From Anastatus disparis (taxonomy: Eukaryota; Arthropoda; Insecta; Hymenoptera; Eupelmidae), in contig JAFFSR010000242.1 of NCBI GenBank assembly GCA_017163975.1, positions 7,155,001-7,219,000 of the forward strand: a stretch of DNA of 64,000 bases. Direction: 5' to 3'. Each line of letters opens with the position of its first letter. Position 1 is the stretch's first letter. Shown one piece after another: positions 11,498 through 22,765 of this stretch. The notes beneath the pieces were generated by a model that made no database searches, was not told where the DNA came from, and was given only the letters and a program-made list of their open reading frames with translations. A program made the translations under genes and the position numbers.

Positions 11498-13165
11498 ATG
11501 AATAAAAAAATTAAAGTTATTGGTAACGGTAATTGTTTATTTAGATGTTTTTCGTATTTTTTATATAAAAATGAAAATCAACATATGATTATAAGAAAAC
11601 ATATAATTAGAAATGTTGTTAATAATTGGAATAAATATAAACAACATATAATAGGAAATAAATATTATATGAATATAATAAATAGTGATAATTATTTTGA
11701 GTATATGTCAAATAATGGTACTTTTGGAACAGAAATAAAAATTCAAAGTTTTGTAGAATTTTATAATTTATATATTAAAGTATATATTAAAAATAAAATA
11801 CTAACGTTTGGGAACTTTTCTGATCATTTTCAATTATCGTTAATTTTTACTGGATCATATGATGCAGGTCATTATGATATTTTAAATTATAAAAATAATA
11901 ATAATTATAATCTTAAAAGAAAATTAAAACATGAAGAATTTAATGAAACAAATATAATCAAAAAAATAAAAACAGAAACAAAAAAAAATAAAAATGAAAA
12001 TAAGCTTTATAATAAAATAAATAAAAATGAAAAATTGACAAAAAAATCAATTAAAAAATTAAATTTAAAAAATAATATAAACAATAAAAATAATATAAAT
12101 AAAAATTTAAAAAATTATTTAGGTATAATGAGTTACGAATGTAAATATTGTAGTGCTTTATTTTGGAAAGAAGAAATAAAGAAGTTCAATTGTTGTCAAC
12201 AAGGAAAAGTTATTTTATCGCTATTAACTAAATATAATGAAAAATTGAAATATTTATTATTACATGATAGTGTTTTTAGAAATTTAATTAGATATTATAA
12301 TAATTTATTTAGTTTTGCAACTTTTAATGCAAATGTCATTCAAAACCAAGGAAAAGCTATATATAATTTAAAAATTCAAGGACAAATTTGTCATACAGCA
12401 CCTAATACGTTAATTTCTACTAACGACATTAAACCTACATGTGGACAGTTATACATTTACGATAATACAGTAGCAATTGAAAAACGATTAAAAACTAATG
12501 AAAAATTAACAAAGGAACATATGTTAATTTTAACAGAAATAATGAATGATAATCCCATGGCTAAGAATTACAAAAGCTTACATCAATTATCAAACATACA
12601 AAATATTCCAAATTATAAATTGTATTTTATGCGAAAAAATGATAAAGAACAACATCGTTATAATAAGCCACTAGCTTCTGAATGTGGTGCTATCATAGTA
12701 TCTAATTCAGGAATTCCAGATAATTATGATCTTTGTGTATATCCGAAATTATCTTCTGAAGATGAAATTACTCATACTTATTTAAATAAATTATCTCATC
12801 ACGTGGATCCAATGGTTTTTCCTTTAATGTTTCCAGCAGGAGATTTAGGTTGGAGTATAGGATATAAAAAAAATGAAAATATTGAAAATAATGATTGTCT
12901 TACAATACTACAATATTATTTATATAGAATTCATTGGAGACCAAATTTAAAAAATTTCAACCCTATTTTATATTGTGGAAGATTAACACAACAATACATT
13001 ATACATGCATATGTGATGGTTGAAAGTAATAGAATGAATTTTTTTAGAAATAATCAAAAACAATTACGTATAGAATGTTATCAAGGTTTATTAGATCATG
13101 TAATGAACAGTGCTTCAAATGTTTCAACAAATTTTGAAAACAAAGAAAGAATTGGAAATCTTTTA
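11498..13165 (+). pseudogene. Helitron OTU + Helitron-like N-terminal region (frameshifted)
   Basis: The first part of the Helitron polyprotein. Residues 7-16 (VIGNGNCLFR) and 124-128 (GHYDI) are the cysteine and histidine boxes of an OTU cysteine protease, with Cys13 and His125. The position usually Asp in DGNC is Asn10. Residues about 150-205 are a Lys/Asn-rich linker. From about residue 210 a CxYC...CC..GK cysteine segment and the Helitron-like N domain follow (YVMVESNRMNFFRNNQ, HHVDPMVFPLMFP). The open frame runs to 13234, but the last residues are out of frame: the conserved ILPSSYIGSPRYMQQ lies in another frame from about 13162. I place the break at about 13156-13165, consistent with loss of one base. 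OTU modules are common in insect Helitrons; their role there is unproven. Confidence 0.85.
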
Positions 13166-14802
13166 TTTTACCCTCATCATATATTGGTAGTCCAAGATAT
13201 ATGCAGCAATATTATCAAGATGCCATGGCAATAATGAGAACAGTAGGAAAGCCAGACTTATTTATAACAATGACGTGTAATCCTAAATGGAAAGAATTGA
13301 AAGAAATTTTAAAAAATTTTCCAGAAGCAACAACTCCCAATGACATACCAAATATCACAGTAAGATTATTTTATATAAAATTTAAAATGTTATTGAATGA
13401 TATTATAAAAAACGAAATTTTTGGTCCTGTTATAGCTTATGTATTTTCGATTGAATTTCAAAAAAGAGGGTTACCTCACGCGCATATTATTATAACATTA
13501 CATCATAATCATAAAATATTAACTCCAGAAAATATTGATAAATATATTTCAGCAGAAATACCTTCATCAGAAAATAAATATTTACAAAAATTAGTAATTA
13601 AACACATGTTACATGGACTAAATACAGATAAATCACCTTGTTACGAAAAAAATAAAAGTAAACATAAAAAAAAATTTCCAAAATCATTTAATGAAAGTAC
13701 AATAGTTGAAGAAAACAAATATCCACAATACAAAAGAAGAAATAATATTTTAGATAATCATACATATAATTTAAATAATAATAAAAAAATTATACAAGTT
13801 GATAATTCTATGGTAGTTCCTTACAACAGTTTTTTATTAGCAAAATATAATGCTCATATCAATACTGAACTTTGTATGTCAATACAAAGTATAAAATATA
13901 TTCATGATTATATTTATAAAGGTGTAGATAAAGCTTACTGTAAAATAAAACAAGATAAAAATGAAGAAAATAATAATAATAATGATGTTTATGATGAAAT
14001 AACTCAATACATAGATGGAAGATATTTAAGTCCAATGGAGGCCGCATGGAGATTACAAGCATTTCCTCTATGCGGTAGAAGTCATACAGTAATAAGATTA
14101 AATATCCATACAGAAAATCAACAAAAAATAATTTTTGATGAAAATAATATACATTCAGCATTAAACAAATGCGAAACAACATTGACTGCATGGTTTAAAT
14201 TGAATAAAAAAGATGATTTTGCTAAAAAAATTAAATATGTTAATATTCCACAATATTATATTTTTAATTCTAAGACTAAATCTTGGATTAAAAGATCACA
14301 ACTTAGAAAAAATATAGCCATTGGTAGATTAAATGTAGTATCACCAAAAGATAGTGAACGTTTTTTTTTTAAATTAATATTAAACAGGGTAAAAGGTCCA
14401 ACATCTTTTAGAGATTTACGAACTTATGAAAATGTAACTTATAATATTTATAAAGAAACTGCTCTTGCAATGAATTTAATAGAACATGAAAAACAAATTT
14501 ATTATATTTTTGAAGAAGCATGTCATGTTATGTTACCAGTACAATTACGTAAATTTTTTGCATGTTTTTTATTATGTGAAAATATTCAAGGTAACATTAT
14601 TTGGGAAAAATATAAAAAATTTTTTATTGAAGATTTTAAAGAAAATAAAGAAAATAAAGCTTTATCCCATATTAATCAAATATTAAATTCAGAACAAATG
14701 TCATGTGAAAATTTTGGTTTACCTGAACCAAATGAAAACTATATCGAGGAAAACGAAGAAATTAATGACGAAATTATAATTTTTAGTAAAATAAAAATTT
14801 GA
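13162..14802 (+). pseudogene. Helitron Rep (HUH Y2 nuclease) domain
   Basis: This frame continues the same polyprotein; a methionine at 13201 is internal, and the true frame is open from about 13162. Numbering from 13201, the replication-initiator motifs are intact: TMTCNPKW near residue 23, the metal-binding HUH box GLPHAHIIITL with His93 and His95, and the tyrosine box KYIHDYIYKG with Tyr233 and Tyr237, the two catalytic tyrosines expected of a Helitron. Next come RYLSPMEAAWRLQAFPLCGR, the AWF...IPQYYIF segment and TSFRDLRTYENVTY, all characteristic of the Helitron linker to the helicase. Rep nicks and joins single-stranded DNA at the element ends. The frame ends at 14802, where the helicase opens in another frame. 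The likely cause is one extra base in an A-run at 14793-14797. Confidence 0.88.
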
Positions 14803-15298
14803 TAAAATGTATAAACAATTGAATGACGATCAAAAACATATTTTTGAACAAATAATAAATAATAATCATAAAATTTTTTTCATAGATGGACCAGGAGGTT
14901 CTGGAAAAACATTTTTATATAAAATATTAATATATTATTTTATAACAATAAAAAAAAAATTCTTATCAATGGCTTGGACAGGTATTGCTTCAATTTTACT
15001 ACCAAAAGGTTTAACCAGTCACCGAACTTTTAGATTACCATTAGACTTAAACAATATTGAAAGTGCATTTTTAAAATTTGATTCAGATAAGAAAAAATTA
15101 AGAGAAGCAAATGTAATTATATGGGACGAAGCATCAATGATTCCTAAAAAAGCTTTAGAAATAGTTGACAAAACATTAAAAGATGTCTGTAATAATAATG
15201 AAATTTTTGGAGGAAAAATTATTATTTTAGGTGGAGATTTTCGTCAAATTTTACCTGTATTAAAACATGGAAATAAAAATACAAATATAGAACTATAA
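14795..15298 (+). pseudogene. Helitron Pif1-like helicase, N-terminal half
   Basis: The first half of a superfamily 1B Pif1-like DNA helicase fused to Rep in Helitrons. Numbering from the methionine at 14807: LNDDQKHIFEQI at residue 5, Walker A GPGGSGKT at 28-35, motif Ia TGIASILLPKGLTSHRTF at 58-75, Walker B WDEAS at 106-110, and GGDFRQILPV near residue 143. It unwinds DNA during rolling-circle movement using ATP. The frame closes at 15298, just before the SxLWPxFxxFKL segment, which continues one frame over (about 15292 onward). This is consistent with a one-base loss near 15285-15292. Confidence 0.88.
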
Positions 15299-16140
15299 AA
15301 TATTCAATCCTATGGCCCATGTTTCATATTTTTAAATTAAAAAAAAATATAAGATCTAATGATGAAAATTTTTCATCATTTTTATTAGATATCGGAGAAG
15401 GAAAAGTTGATACATTTATTATACAAGAAAAATGGAAAACTAATAATGTTTGCAATAAAATTTATCAAAACATTAACTATAATTATAGTTTTTCGAAAAA
15501 TGTTATTTTAAGTACGCATAATGAAGATGTGAATATTTTAAATAATAAAATATTAAATTTAATTAATAATGAAACAATGACATATTATAGTATTGATTAT
15601 GCAACATATAAGGGTGTTGATCAAACAGATGATAATATTCATTTAAATTATCCAATAGAAATGTTAAATAATATAAGAGAAGGATTACCTCCACATGAAC
15701 TTAATTTAAAAATAAATGCCATAATAATGCTAATTAGAAATTTAAGTATAAAAGATGGATTATGCAATGGAACACGATTAAAGATAACGAGATTATTTAA
15801 ATACAATATAGAAACTGAAGTAATTACAGGCGAAAATAAAGGAAATAAAGTTTTTATACCGCGTATTACATTAAGCACAAATGAATCATCGTCTTTACCA
15901 TTTATTTTATATAGAAAACAGTTCCCTATTGTATTAGCTTTTGTTATAACTATAAATAAATCACAAGGTCAAAGTTTTGAAAACGTAGGAATATTCATGA
16001 AAAAACCTTTATTTTCACATGGACAATTATATGTTGCTCTTTCAAGAAGTAAAAATCCTTCTAAAATACATATTTAAAATGAATTAGAAAATAAAAATGA
16101 ATTAACCAATATAGTATGGAAAGAAGTACTAGAAAAATAA
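15292..16140 (+). pseudogene. Helitron Pif1-like helicase, C-terminal half
   Basis: The second half of the helicase. It opens with SILWPMFHIFKLKKNIR (15304 onward) and continues with FLLDIGEGK, then GLPPHELNLKINAIIMLIRN and GLCNGTRL, then FPIVLAFVITINKSQGQSFE and FSHGQLYVALSRS, which are helicase motifs IV-VI in the usual order. A TAA at 16075-16077 follows HI, but the same frame then reads on through NIVWKEVLEK to a second TAA at 16138-16140. That tail matches the usual Helitron C-terminus, so the first stop is a premature nonsense change. With three frameshifts upstream, this copy cannot make the intact protein. Confidence 0.86.
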
Positions 16141-16417
16141 CAAAAAAAAAAACTTTAATTTTTTTAATATTAAAAATATATTTTAATATTAAGTTATTTA
16201 TATTTCTTACATACTAATAAAACATTTATTTTTTTCAGATATAACATAATAAAACAAAAAATAAAAACATACTTTAAATTTTCTATATAAAAAAATTAAT
16301 TTAAAATAATAAAAAAGAAAATAAAAACAAACTTCAAATATTTTATAAAAAAAAATAATAACAAAGTTATTTAAAATATAATTTAATTAATACTAATAAT
16401 AATCGAATCATTATAAA

Positions 16418-16801
16418 ATGGAATGGGATCCAGTTTCAAATGAATACATTGTTGTAGAAAACTTACAACATCAAGAAGAATTAGATGATTTAAATAACCA
16501 AATAAACGAATTTGAACGGTTTCAAGAGCAGTACGAAGAATATATGGAAAATTTGAATGAAAATACAGATTTATTTAGATTAAATAGTGCAATTAATAAC
16601 TACATCGGTATTGAAAATGAAAAACTTCATTTTGAAAATTGGAACAATGTAACATATTATTATAAATATTTGACAAATAAAATTATTCAATATAAGTTAG
16701 AAATACATGATCCAATAATGGAATATTATATCGCAACTCATAATACAATATATTATAAATATTTATTACGTATTGCTAATATAATTTTTTTTATATTATA
16801 A
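16418..16801 (+). CDS. 127-codon ORF of unknown function inside the Helitron
   Basis: An ATG-initiated ORF 278 bp after the end of the helicase coding, same strand. The N-terminal half is acidic and rich in Glu, Asn and Gln, with a heptad-like run at about residues 14-48 that could form a coiled coil. The C-terminal half is Tyr/Ile-rich and ends in a short hydrophobic run. I recognise no family. Its length is unusual for random sequence with so many AT-rich stops, and codon use resembles the Rep/helicase frames. It could be an accessory Helitron ORF or a captured fragment; chance is not excluded. Confidence 0.4.
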   Translation: MEWDPVSNEYIVVENLQHQEELDDLNNQINEFERFQEQYEEYMENLNENTDLFRLNSAINNYIGIENEKLHFENWNNVTYYYKYLTNKIIQYKLEIHDPIMEYYIATHNTIYYKYLLRIANIIFFIL

Positions 16802-19511
16802 AATATAGTATAAAATATATTTAAGTAATAAATTAATAAAAATAATAAATATATCTTTTATAAAAACAAAAAATTAATCAAATATATTAAACAGTAATTT
16901 AAAATATATTTCATACATCAAAAAGACTTAATTGCATTTGTTACGAACTCTGATTTTTCCATTTAGTTTTATTTATCAATTATTAAAATAATTCAATATG
17001 ATTCTGGCAAGATATATTCAAAGTAACACTAAAATTAAAATAAACTAATTTTAAGATATAAATTACTAACATAGTAATTAGAACAATAATACAAAACTAA
17101 TACATATATATTTAAATATTAATTTGTAGACATTATAAATATAAATTATTTTCATAAAACAAATATAAACAATCTTTCTTTTACAGATTAACGAATTTAT
17201 AAGTAAAAAGGAAATATATATATCGTTAAATTATATTATATTGTTTTATTATATTATATTATATTATATTGTTTTATTATATTATATTATATTGTTTTGT
17301 TTTATTATATTATATTATATTATGTTATATTGTTTTATTATATAATATTGTTTATTTATATTATGTTATATTATTTTATTAAAAAGCAAGAAATATAAAG
17401 AAAGCATATAGTAAAAACTCATTTACCAACAGATTACTCAATTAATAAATTATTGATTATTTTAAATCAATATTCATTATTTCAGTTACCATATGATTTC
17501 TTTTCTTTTTTTTAAAAATATATTAGAAATTTAAATTTATAAAGCGTATACATAGTTTAAAGTAAAAACATTTTGAAGATTTCTTTTAAATAAAAGTATT
17601 TTAATCTAAAAATTATATATTATTCTGTTGTTTTTTAGTGAAACATGTAAAGAAAAGATATAATAAAATATGTAAAACATAATCTTTCTTTTTGGCTAAT
17701 CAACTAACAAATTTTATAATATTAAAAATATTAATTTAAAAGAAAATTTATTTATAAAAGGCCACAAAAGAAAGAATGTGTTGAAAGATGCGTATAGTAT
17801 CAATTAACTTATTGATTGATAAGTAACATAATCTGAAAAAAGTATCGAGTGAGGCTTCGTTTTTACTTAGCAACATTTACTCTTTCGTTTATTAAAAAAA
17901 AACAAATTTATTAACTAACAAATTGCCCACCACTGGTTTTTAAATAAAGTAAGGAGGAGAAATTAAGGAGAAATTAAAGGTCAGAGACACCTGGAATAAA
18001 AAATAGAACTTTTAATCATCAAGTCAGAATGAAATCAATAAATTAATAACCAATAAGAAAAATGTTAATAACCCCACAAGGAAGAAGAACAATAGAAAAC
18101 TCGCTCCACTTTGCAATTTGGAGGGACAATGTCAATTAAGGAGAAGTAATATATAAAAAAAATATCAAGAAGGGATAAGATACTCAGACACTCTCTGCAC
18201 TCATCACCTGGCACTTGTATACTTGTACTTGCACTCGTTCTCCATGCGTAATCTCTCTGACCTTCACTCTCTCTCTCTGAAAAATCAATTGACAACGTTT
18301 GTGTAAGGAATAGTTTTTTTAAATCAGTGCGTGAGCAATTAAGCACAATTGTTACAATTTAATACAATAAATTAATAAACTAAAAAATTTGTAATTCAAT
18401 TTAAAAATTATTTGTTTATTTAAATATCCTCTATCAACAAGTTAGAACAGCAGAAGTAAGGTAAATTTCATTCTTATTAAAATTTTATTGATTAAAAGTT
18501 CATCTATTTAAATTTTTCTTTGAATTGATATTTGAATATTTACAAATATAATTAAATATTTTATTTCAATTAATTAAAATAAATTGATATTTTTTGTAAA
18601 GCATTTAGTTTGCATGTTTTAATATATATATATATAAATTCAATGCATGAAATATAAATTTAAAAATAAATATATATATGTACATTTCTCTATAAATATA
18701 TTATAAATATAAAACTTAAATAATATTTTGAGTGTTAATCTAAAAGTTTTTCCATTTAAATTCAGTGTTTTCTAAATATAACTACTCCAGTATAAAGTGA
18801 TATAATCATTTTCTTTAAATAAATTTATTATTTGATAAAAATAAACTTTAAAATTTAAAAGAATTGTATTCAAACTAATAGTATTAATAAGTTGTGAATA
18901 AAAATCTAAAGTGATTCTTTATATAAACTCAGTGTTAATTTAAATATTTTGAAGTGAATAAATTTTAATACATGTGTATATTTAAAAAGTGAACAGTGTG
19001 ATCATAGAATTTCAAATTTCAATCTCTTAATTTAAAAGAATTTAATATTTCATAGTATTTTTATGGTGTTAATATAAATTATTTCAAATAAATAAACTTA
19101 ACACATAAGTGTATTTCTTAAAAATTGAATGATGAATATAAACTTTAAAATTGTAAAATTAAGTTCTTAATTTGAAAAGTTTAATCATTTTAAAATTAAT
19201 AATATTATTTTATTATAAAATATTAAAAAATAAATCAATAAAACATAAAATAAATTGTTTGTGTAAGTGATTTTATAATATAATAACACAAATTAATTAT
19301 ATTATTTAATAAATAATCTATAATATTTCAAACATTTCTTTGACATAATTTCCATTAAAAAGTGTTTTCTTGATTTTAATCAAATAAAAATCAAGTGGTG
19401 ACAGCTGCCTATTAAAAATTTAAAACAGTAATAGTAAAAAAATAATTTTAAAAGTTACAATAAAAATCACCCGATACATCCTTTGTCAGGGCTTGCTAAA
19501 AACAGTTGCTG
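16802..19511. other. AT-rich Helitron 3' spacer, no gene
   Basis: No protein-like ORF. It contains a pentanucleotide tract of ATTAT/TTTTA units at about 17222-17385 and a less AT-rich segment at about 18175-18305 with a (TC)n run. The remainder is A/T-rich with no structure I can name. Confidence 0.5.
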
Positions 19512-19802
19512 CACTGAAAAGACATCGGTGCTCTCCCCGCCACACTGGTATATCCGTAACGGCGCTCCCTCTTTCAATCCATTACGGAGCAAGACCGGCG
19601 CTCGAGTGGTCCCGTTTTGTAGCAGCTCCTAATAAGCCGTGTGATAGACGCGGTAACTAGCGCCGCAAGAGGTCGTTTGCGGCGCTCTCAAGGCGCGGGC
19701 CGGCGCCGCTACGGTCCCGATTTCACAAACTATACAGGCTGTAGGATTCGGCGTAACTACGGTCAGGTGGGTGACTGTAGCGGTCCCTACGTCTTTTCAG
19801 TG
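19512..19802. mobile_element. GC-rich MITE with CACTGAAAAGAC termini
   Basis: A 291-bp GC-rich island in very AT-rich DNA, bounded by the perfect 12-bp inverted repeat CACTGAAAAGAC / GTCTTTTCAGTG. The flanks are TG on both sides, possibly a mutated TA target duplication. Its ends and length match the insertion at 36914-37202, but the cores differ. It has no coding capacity; the 60-codon ORF inside is spurious. Confidence 0.65.
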
Positions 19803-20682
19803 TGTCACCGCTCGCGCTACTAATAAGTTAAATACATATGAAATTTAAGAAATAAATTTGTTTATATTTATTATTTTATGAAACAAAAAAAAATTAATAA
19901 AATTCATATCATTATGTATTATATTATAGATTTTTTTAATTGATAAATAATATTAAAAATTATTTATTAATAAATAAATAATCGATAATTTAAAAAAAAA
20001 CAAACATGAAAATACATTCTATTAATTTTGTAAAAATTATTTTAATATATCTTTTTTAATACTAGCAAAAAAGTCAAGGATATTAGAAAACAATATAGAT
20101 ATATATTTTATGCATCCAAAAGACTTAAAAATGAAATTAAGATATATTAAAAATAAAATTAAAATAATTAATAAATAAGGAAAAATTATATTATTTAATT
20201 TTATCGTTTTATTTATGAAATATATTAATTAATAATATTATGATTATCATAATGATATTGAAATTTATTGTAAAATATATACTTTGAATAAAACTAATAT
20301 TTAAAAAAAAGGAAATATATTAATTTCAAGTATATAAATTAAAGATACTAAATGTTATAAAAAAAATAATAATAATTAATATTCAAATATAAGAAATAAT
20401 TATAAAATTTTTAATAATAATAATATTAAAAAACATAGAATTCAATCAAGTATTAAATTTTAAATTTAGAATAATTATAATAAAAAAAATTTCGGTTCTA
20501 TGTTATTGTAAGACATGTTACAATAATATTTAATTGAAAAATATCAAGTTATAATAATTATTCTAATAAACATACTTAAACAAAGATTTAAAAGAGATAA
20601 ATATTAATTGAACAATTGTTATATAACAATAATTGTACAAATTATAAAATGATTTTAAAACTTTGTTTAAATATGTAATACT
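19803..20682. other. AT-rich spacer, no gene
   Basis: Nothing recognisable. The segment at about 20570-20660 contains inverted matches (AAACAAAG / CTTTGTTT and CAATTGTTATATAACAAT) that could fold into a hairpin. Confidence 0.4.
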
Positions 20683-20785
20683 GAAGGTGGAGGATGGATT
20701 GTAAATAGAGTCTATGGTATAAGGAGGAAGGAATATAGACTCTCATGGTTGTGTAGGGCTACAGGCGAAGGTAACCATGGTTTTA
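20683..20785. other. GC-rich segment with two stem-loops
   Basis: A short purine-rich island. AGAGTCTAT (about 20708) pairs perfectly with ATAGACTCT (about 20735) around a purine-rich loop, and further on AGGTAACCATGGTTTTAC contains a palindromic core. It may be a structured RNA or a transposon remnant; I cannot tell which. Confidence 0.3.
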
Positions 20786-21096
20786 CTTTGAATAATTTTA
20801 TTAAAAAAAAGGAATAATTTTAATTAATTTTAATATGTCTTAAAATAACTTAAAATTAATATAATTGATTTTATATAATTATTAAAAATAAAACAAAAAA
20901 AAAACCAACGCGCCGTAATACCATACATTTTTTATTATTTAATTTATATTATAAATTATTAATTGTAAGGTATTATTGACAGTACCTCTTCGGGTGGTGT
21001 GGAAATCTGTCTGAGCAAATATATAATTAATATAAATTTTATAAATAATTTTTGTCAGTACAAATTTCATTACTGGCTGACATATTGTAAATATAA

Positions 21097-21137
21097 ACGG
21101 GGGTTGGCGAGCAGCGCGAGCAGGGGAACCCCCCCTA

Positions 21138-21138
<1 letters not shown>
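21097..21138 (+). other. Helitron 3' terminal hairpin and CTAG end
   Basis: GGGGGTT (about 21099) pairs with AACCCCC (about 21127) around GGCGAGCAGCGCGAGCAGGG, itself capable of internal GC pairing. CTAG follows at 21135-21138, then T. A GC hairpin about 10 bases before CTRR with insertion between A and T is the standard Helitron 3' end. Confidence 0.75.

Positions 21139-21178
<40 letters not shown>
21139..21178. repeat. (TA)n microsatellite
   Basis: About twenty TA units directly abutting the Helitron 3' end, consistent with insertion into a TA-rich target. Confidence 0.9.
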
Positions 21179-21181
<3 letters not shown>

Positions 21182-21381
21182 TGCATCGTATGGATGCGTT
21201 CACAAACTTTTCATTGTCTTGCTTACGAAATTACGTTCGCATACAAATGGCTGTGTTAAACACGCTTTTTGAAGTTGCGCACCAGTAATGCTTAGTATAT
21301 TGCTGTGTCCGAAAATCTACTGCACTTGCTGGGGGTTTCTTTATAGATAAGCTGTATCGACCAATCAGAAAGCTTCTTTAG

Positions 21382-21625
21382 AGCTATTTAACGCGTGATG
21401 AATTTTGTGAATACGACGTGCACAACCCCGAGAAGCATTTGGAACAAAGTCGATGTATTAGAAAAGTACAAAAAAAAGATACTCTTGTGTCTTTTGTGCC
21501 GGACGATTGTGAGGACTTTGATAATAAAGGATTTTACTTCGTTAAAAATCACCACTGTCAAATTCACTGTAATCCTTCGAGTCACAAAAGCGAATATTCG
21601 AGAGCCAACATTTCATTTCTGGCAG
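21382..21625 (+). CDS. possible isolated exon, unknown protein
   Basis: A 244-bp open stretch lies between a plausible acceptor (CTTCTTTAG ending at 21381) and a strong donor (CAG|GTAAG at 21625/21626). Its frame encodes about 81 residues with balanced, cysteine/histidine-containing composition (for example FYFVKNHHCQIHCNPS and LVSFVPDDCEDFD), unlike the surrounding AT-driven translations. No initiating ATG is present in frame and a TAG sits exactly at the acceptor, as expected of an internal exon. I do not recognise the family; the C/H spacing hints at metal binding but is not diagnostic. A gene fragment captured by a transposon or a real host exon are both possible. Confidence 0.35.
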
Positions 21626-21653
21626 GTAAGATGAAAATATTTAATCCTTTACT

Positions 21654-21902
21654 ACACAGTGAAAAAAAGTTTGTAATTTTAACACACATAAGTGTTAGAG
21701 ATGAAATACAATTTGTTTTGAGTTAAAATTAATAACTACACAAATTTACAAACTCCGTGTGTTAATTCTACAAAAAGTACACATATATTTTTAAATTACA
21801 AAATTTATTGTGTTGATTTTATAAACATGTTTGTAAAATTTGATTACAAAAATATTTGTACAAAATAAAATTTCACGAATTACACAAAATTTTTTACAGT
21901 GT
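21654..21902. mobile_element. MITE-like imperfect inverted repeat
   Basis: About 249 bp with similar inverted ends: ACACAGTGAAAAAAAGTTTG on the left against ACACTGTAAAAAATTTTGTG on the right strand, each followed by TAATT. The core repeats TTTACAAA and TTGTGTTAATT variants. It has no coding. It is probably a small non-autonomous DNA element. Confidence 0.35.
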
Positions 21903-22075
21903 ATGAATTTTATAAATTGAAATTATTTTCATTATTTAAATAAGATTAAAAGTATTATTTCTAGTCACAATATTAAAATTCAAAATAATTAAATTTAATA
22001 CGTAATAAAATAAAATAACAAGCGTACGCAATAGCATGAAACGCAGTCAAGAATAAAATCAAATAAAAACTCTCA

Positions 22076-22424
22076 CTCACTAACCATTCAGCCAACACTC
22101 ATACAATAAATACACTCACACCTTAAGCCTATATATAGGACGTTACAAAAATAAATTAAATAAATTAGCATAAATTAATAGTAAAAAGTATTAATCTAGG
22201 TCGAGCAAGTACCCTCTCACCGCTGATTTGAACCTGCTGAGAGATGGAAGATGTTTAATCTCAGCAGGCAGGGAGTTCCAAAAATGCGCACCTTGAACTT
22301 GGAAGGAATTCCTGCCAACCTCAGTACGCATAAAGGGCGCCGCTAGATCCCTCATTTCTCCCCTAGTAGCCACCCTGGGTACACATCTAGTGAAGAGACC
22401 CATTAGATGCTCCGGAGTATTCAT
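22076..22424 (-). pseudogene. LINE ORF2 C-terminus and 3' UTR fragment
   Basis: The minus-strand ORF 22424-22191 encodes 77 residues including RTEVGRNSFQVQGAHFWNSL, then PAEIKHLPSLSRFKSAVRGYLL. This is the typical C-terminal region that follows the reverse transcriptase in insect jockey/CR1/I-type LINEs. It ends with LDLD and a stop, followed by 3' untranslated sequence that is also found at 10752-10882. The upstream RT domain is missing, so this is a 5'-truncated copy. Confidence 0.75.
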
Positions 22425-22530
22425 AGGTATGAACTTATTTTAAATAAATGAGAATCGGAAGAGTGGAAATATATTTAAATTTAAAGAACAATCCGAGAAA
22501 AATCATACCTACTGAAAATATTGTATGAAC

Positions 22531-22765
22531 TCTCATGTGAGATCTCATATGAAATAGTCTATGAAATCTCATATATATTCGTTGAATTTTGAAAATAAAA
22601 TAAATATATGTGAGATCTCATGTCAGATCGCACATATATTTTTATTTTAAAAATTTAACGAATATACATTGGATTTCATATGCGATCTCATAGGCGATTT
22701 CATGTGACATCTCATATGCAATCTCGTGTGCGATCTCATATGTGATCTCACATGGGATCTCATAT
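22531..22765. repeat. left array of a 12-bp palindromic unit
   Basis: Variants of TGAGATCTCATA recur at a 12-bp step, most densely at 22672-22765, with an AT-rich interruption in the middle. Each unit is self-complementary. On the minus strand it reads as a repeating YEIA/HEIA peptide, which explains a 67-codon ORF that is not a gene. Confidence 0.75.

Larger units (their letters stand above)
8365..21138 (+). mobile_element. autonomous-type Helitron, degraded
   Basis: The element carries OTU, Rep and helicase coding in the Helitron order on the plus strand (11498-16140) and ends at 21138 in a GC-rich hairpin followed by CTAG, with T as the next base. Rolling-circle Helitrons end in CTRR, insert between A and T, and make no target duplication. 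The 5' end is less certain. The best candidate is the TC of TCTCCCTATATTATATAG at 8365, preceded by A; an equivalent TC occurs at 8335 and a variant at 8350. The element would be about 12.8 kb, long because of AT-rich spacers and nested repeats. The coding part is secure, the 3' end good, the 5' end tentative. Confidence 0.7.

Noticed and set aside
19641..19823. 60-codon Arg/Gly-rich ORF
   Set aside because: It lies across a GC-rich MITE and runs through its right terminus; composition follows the base content.
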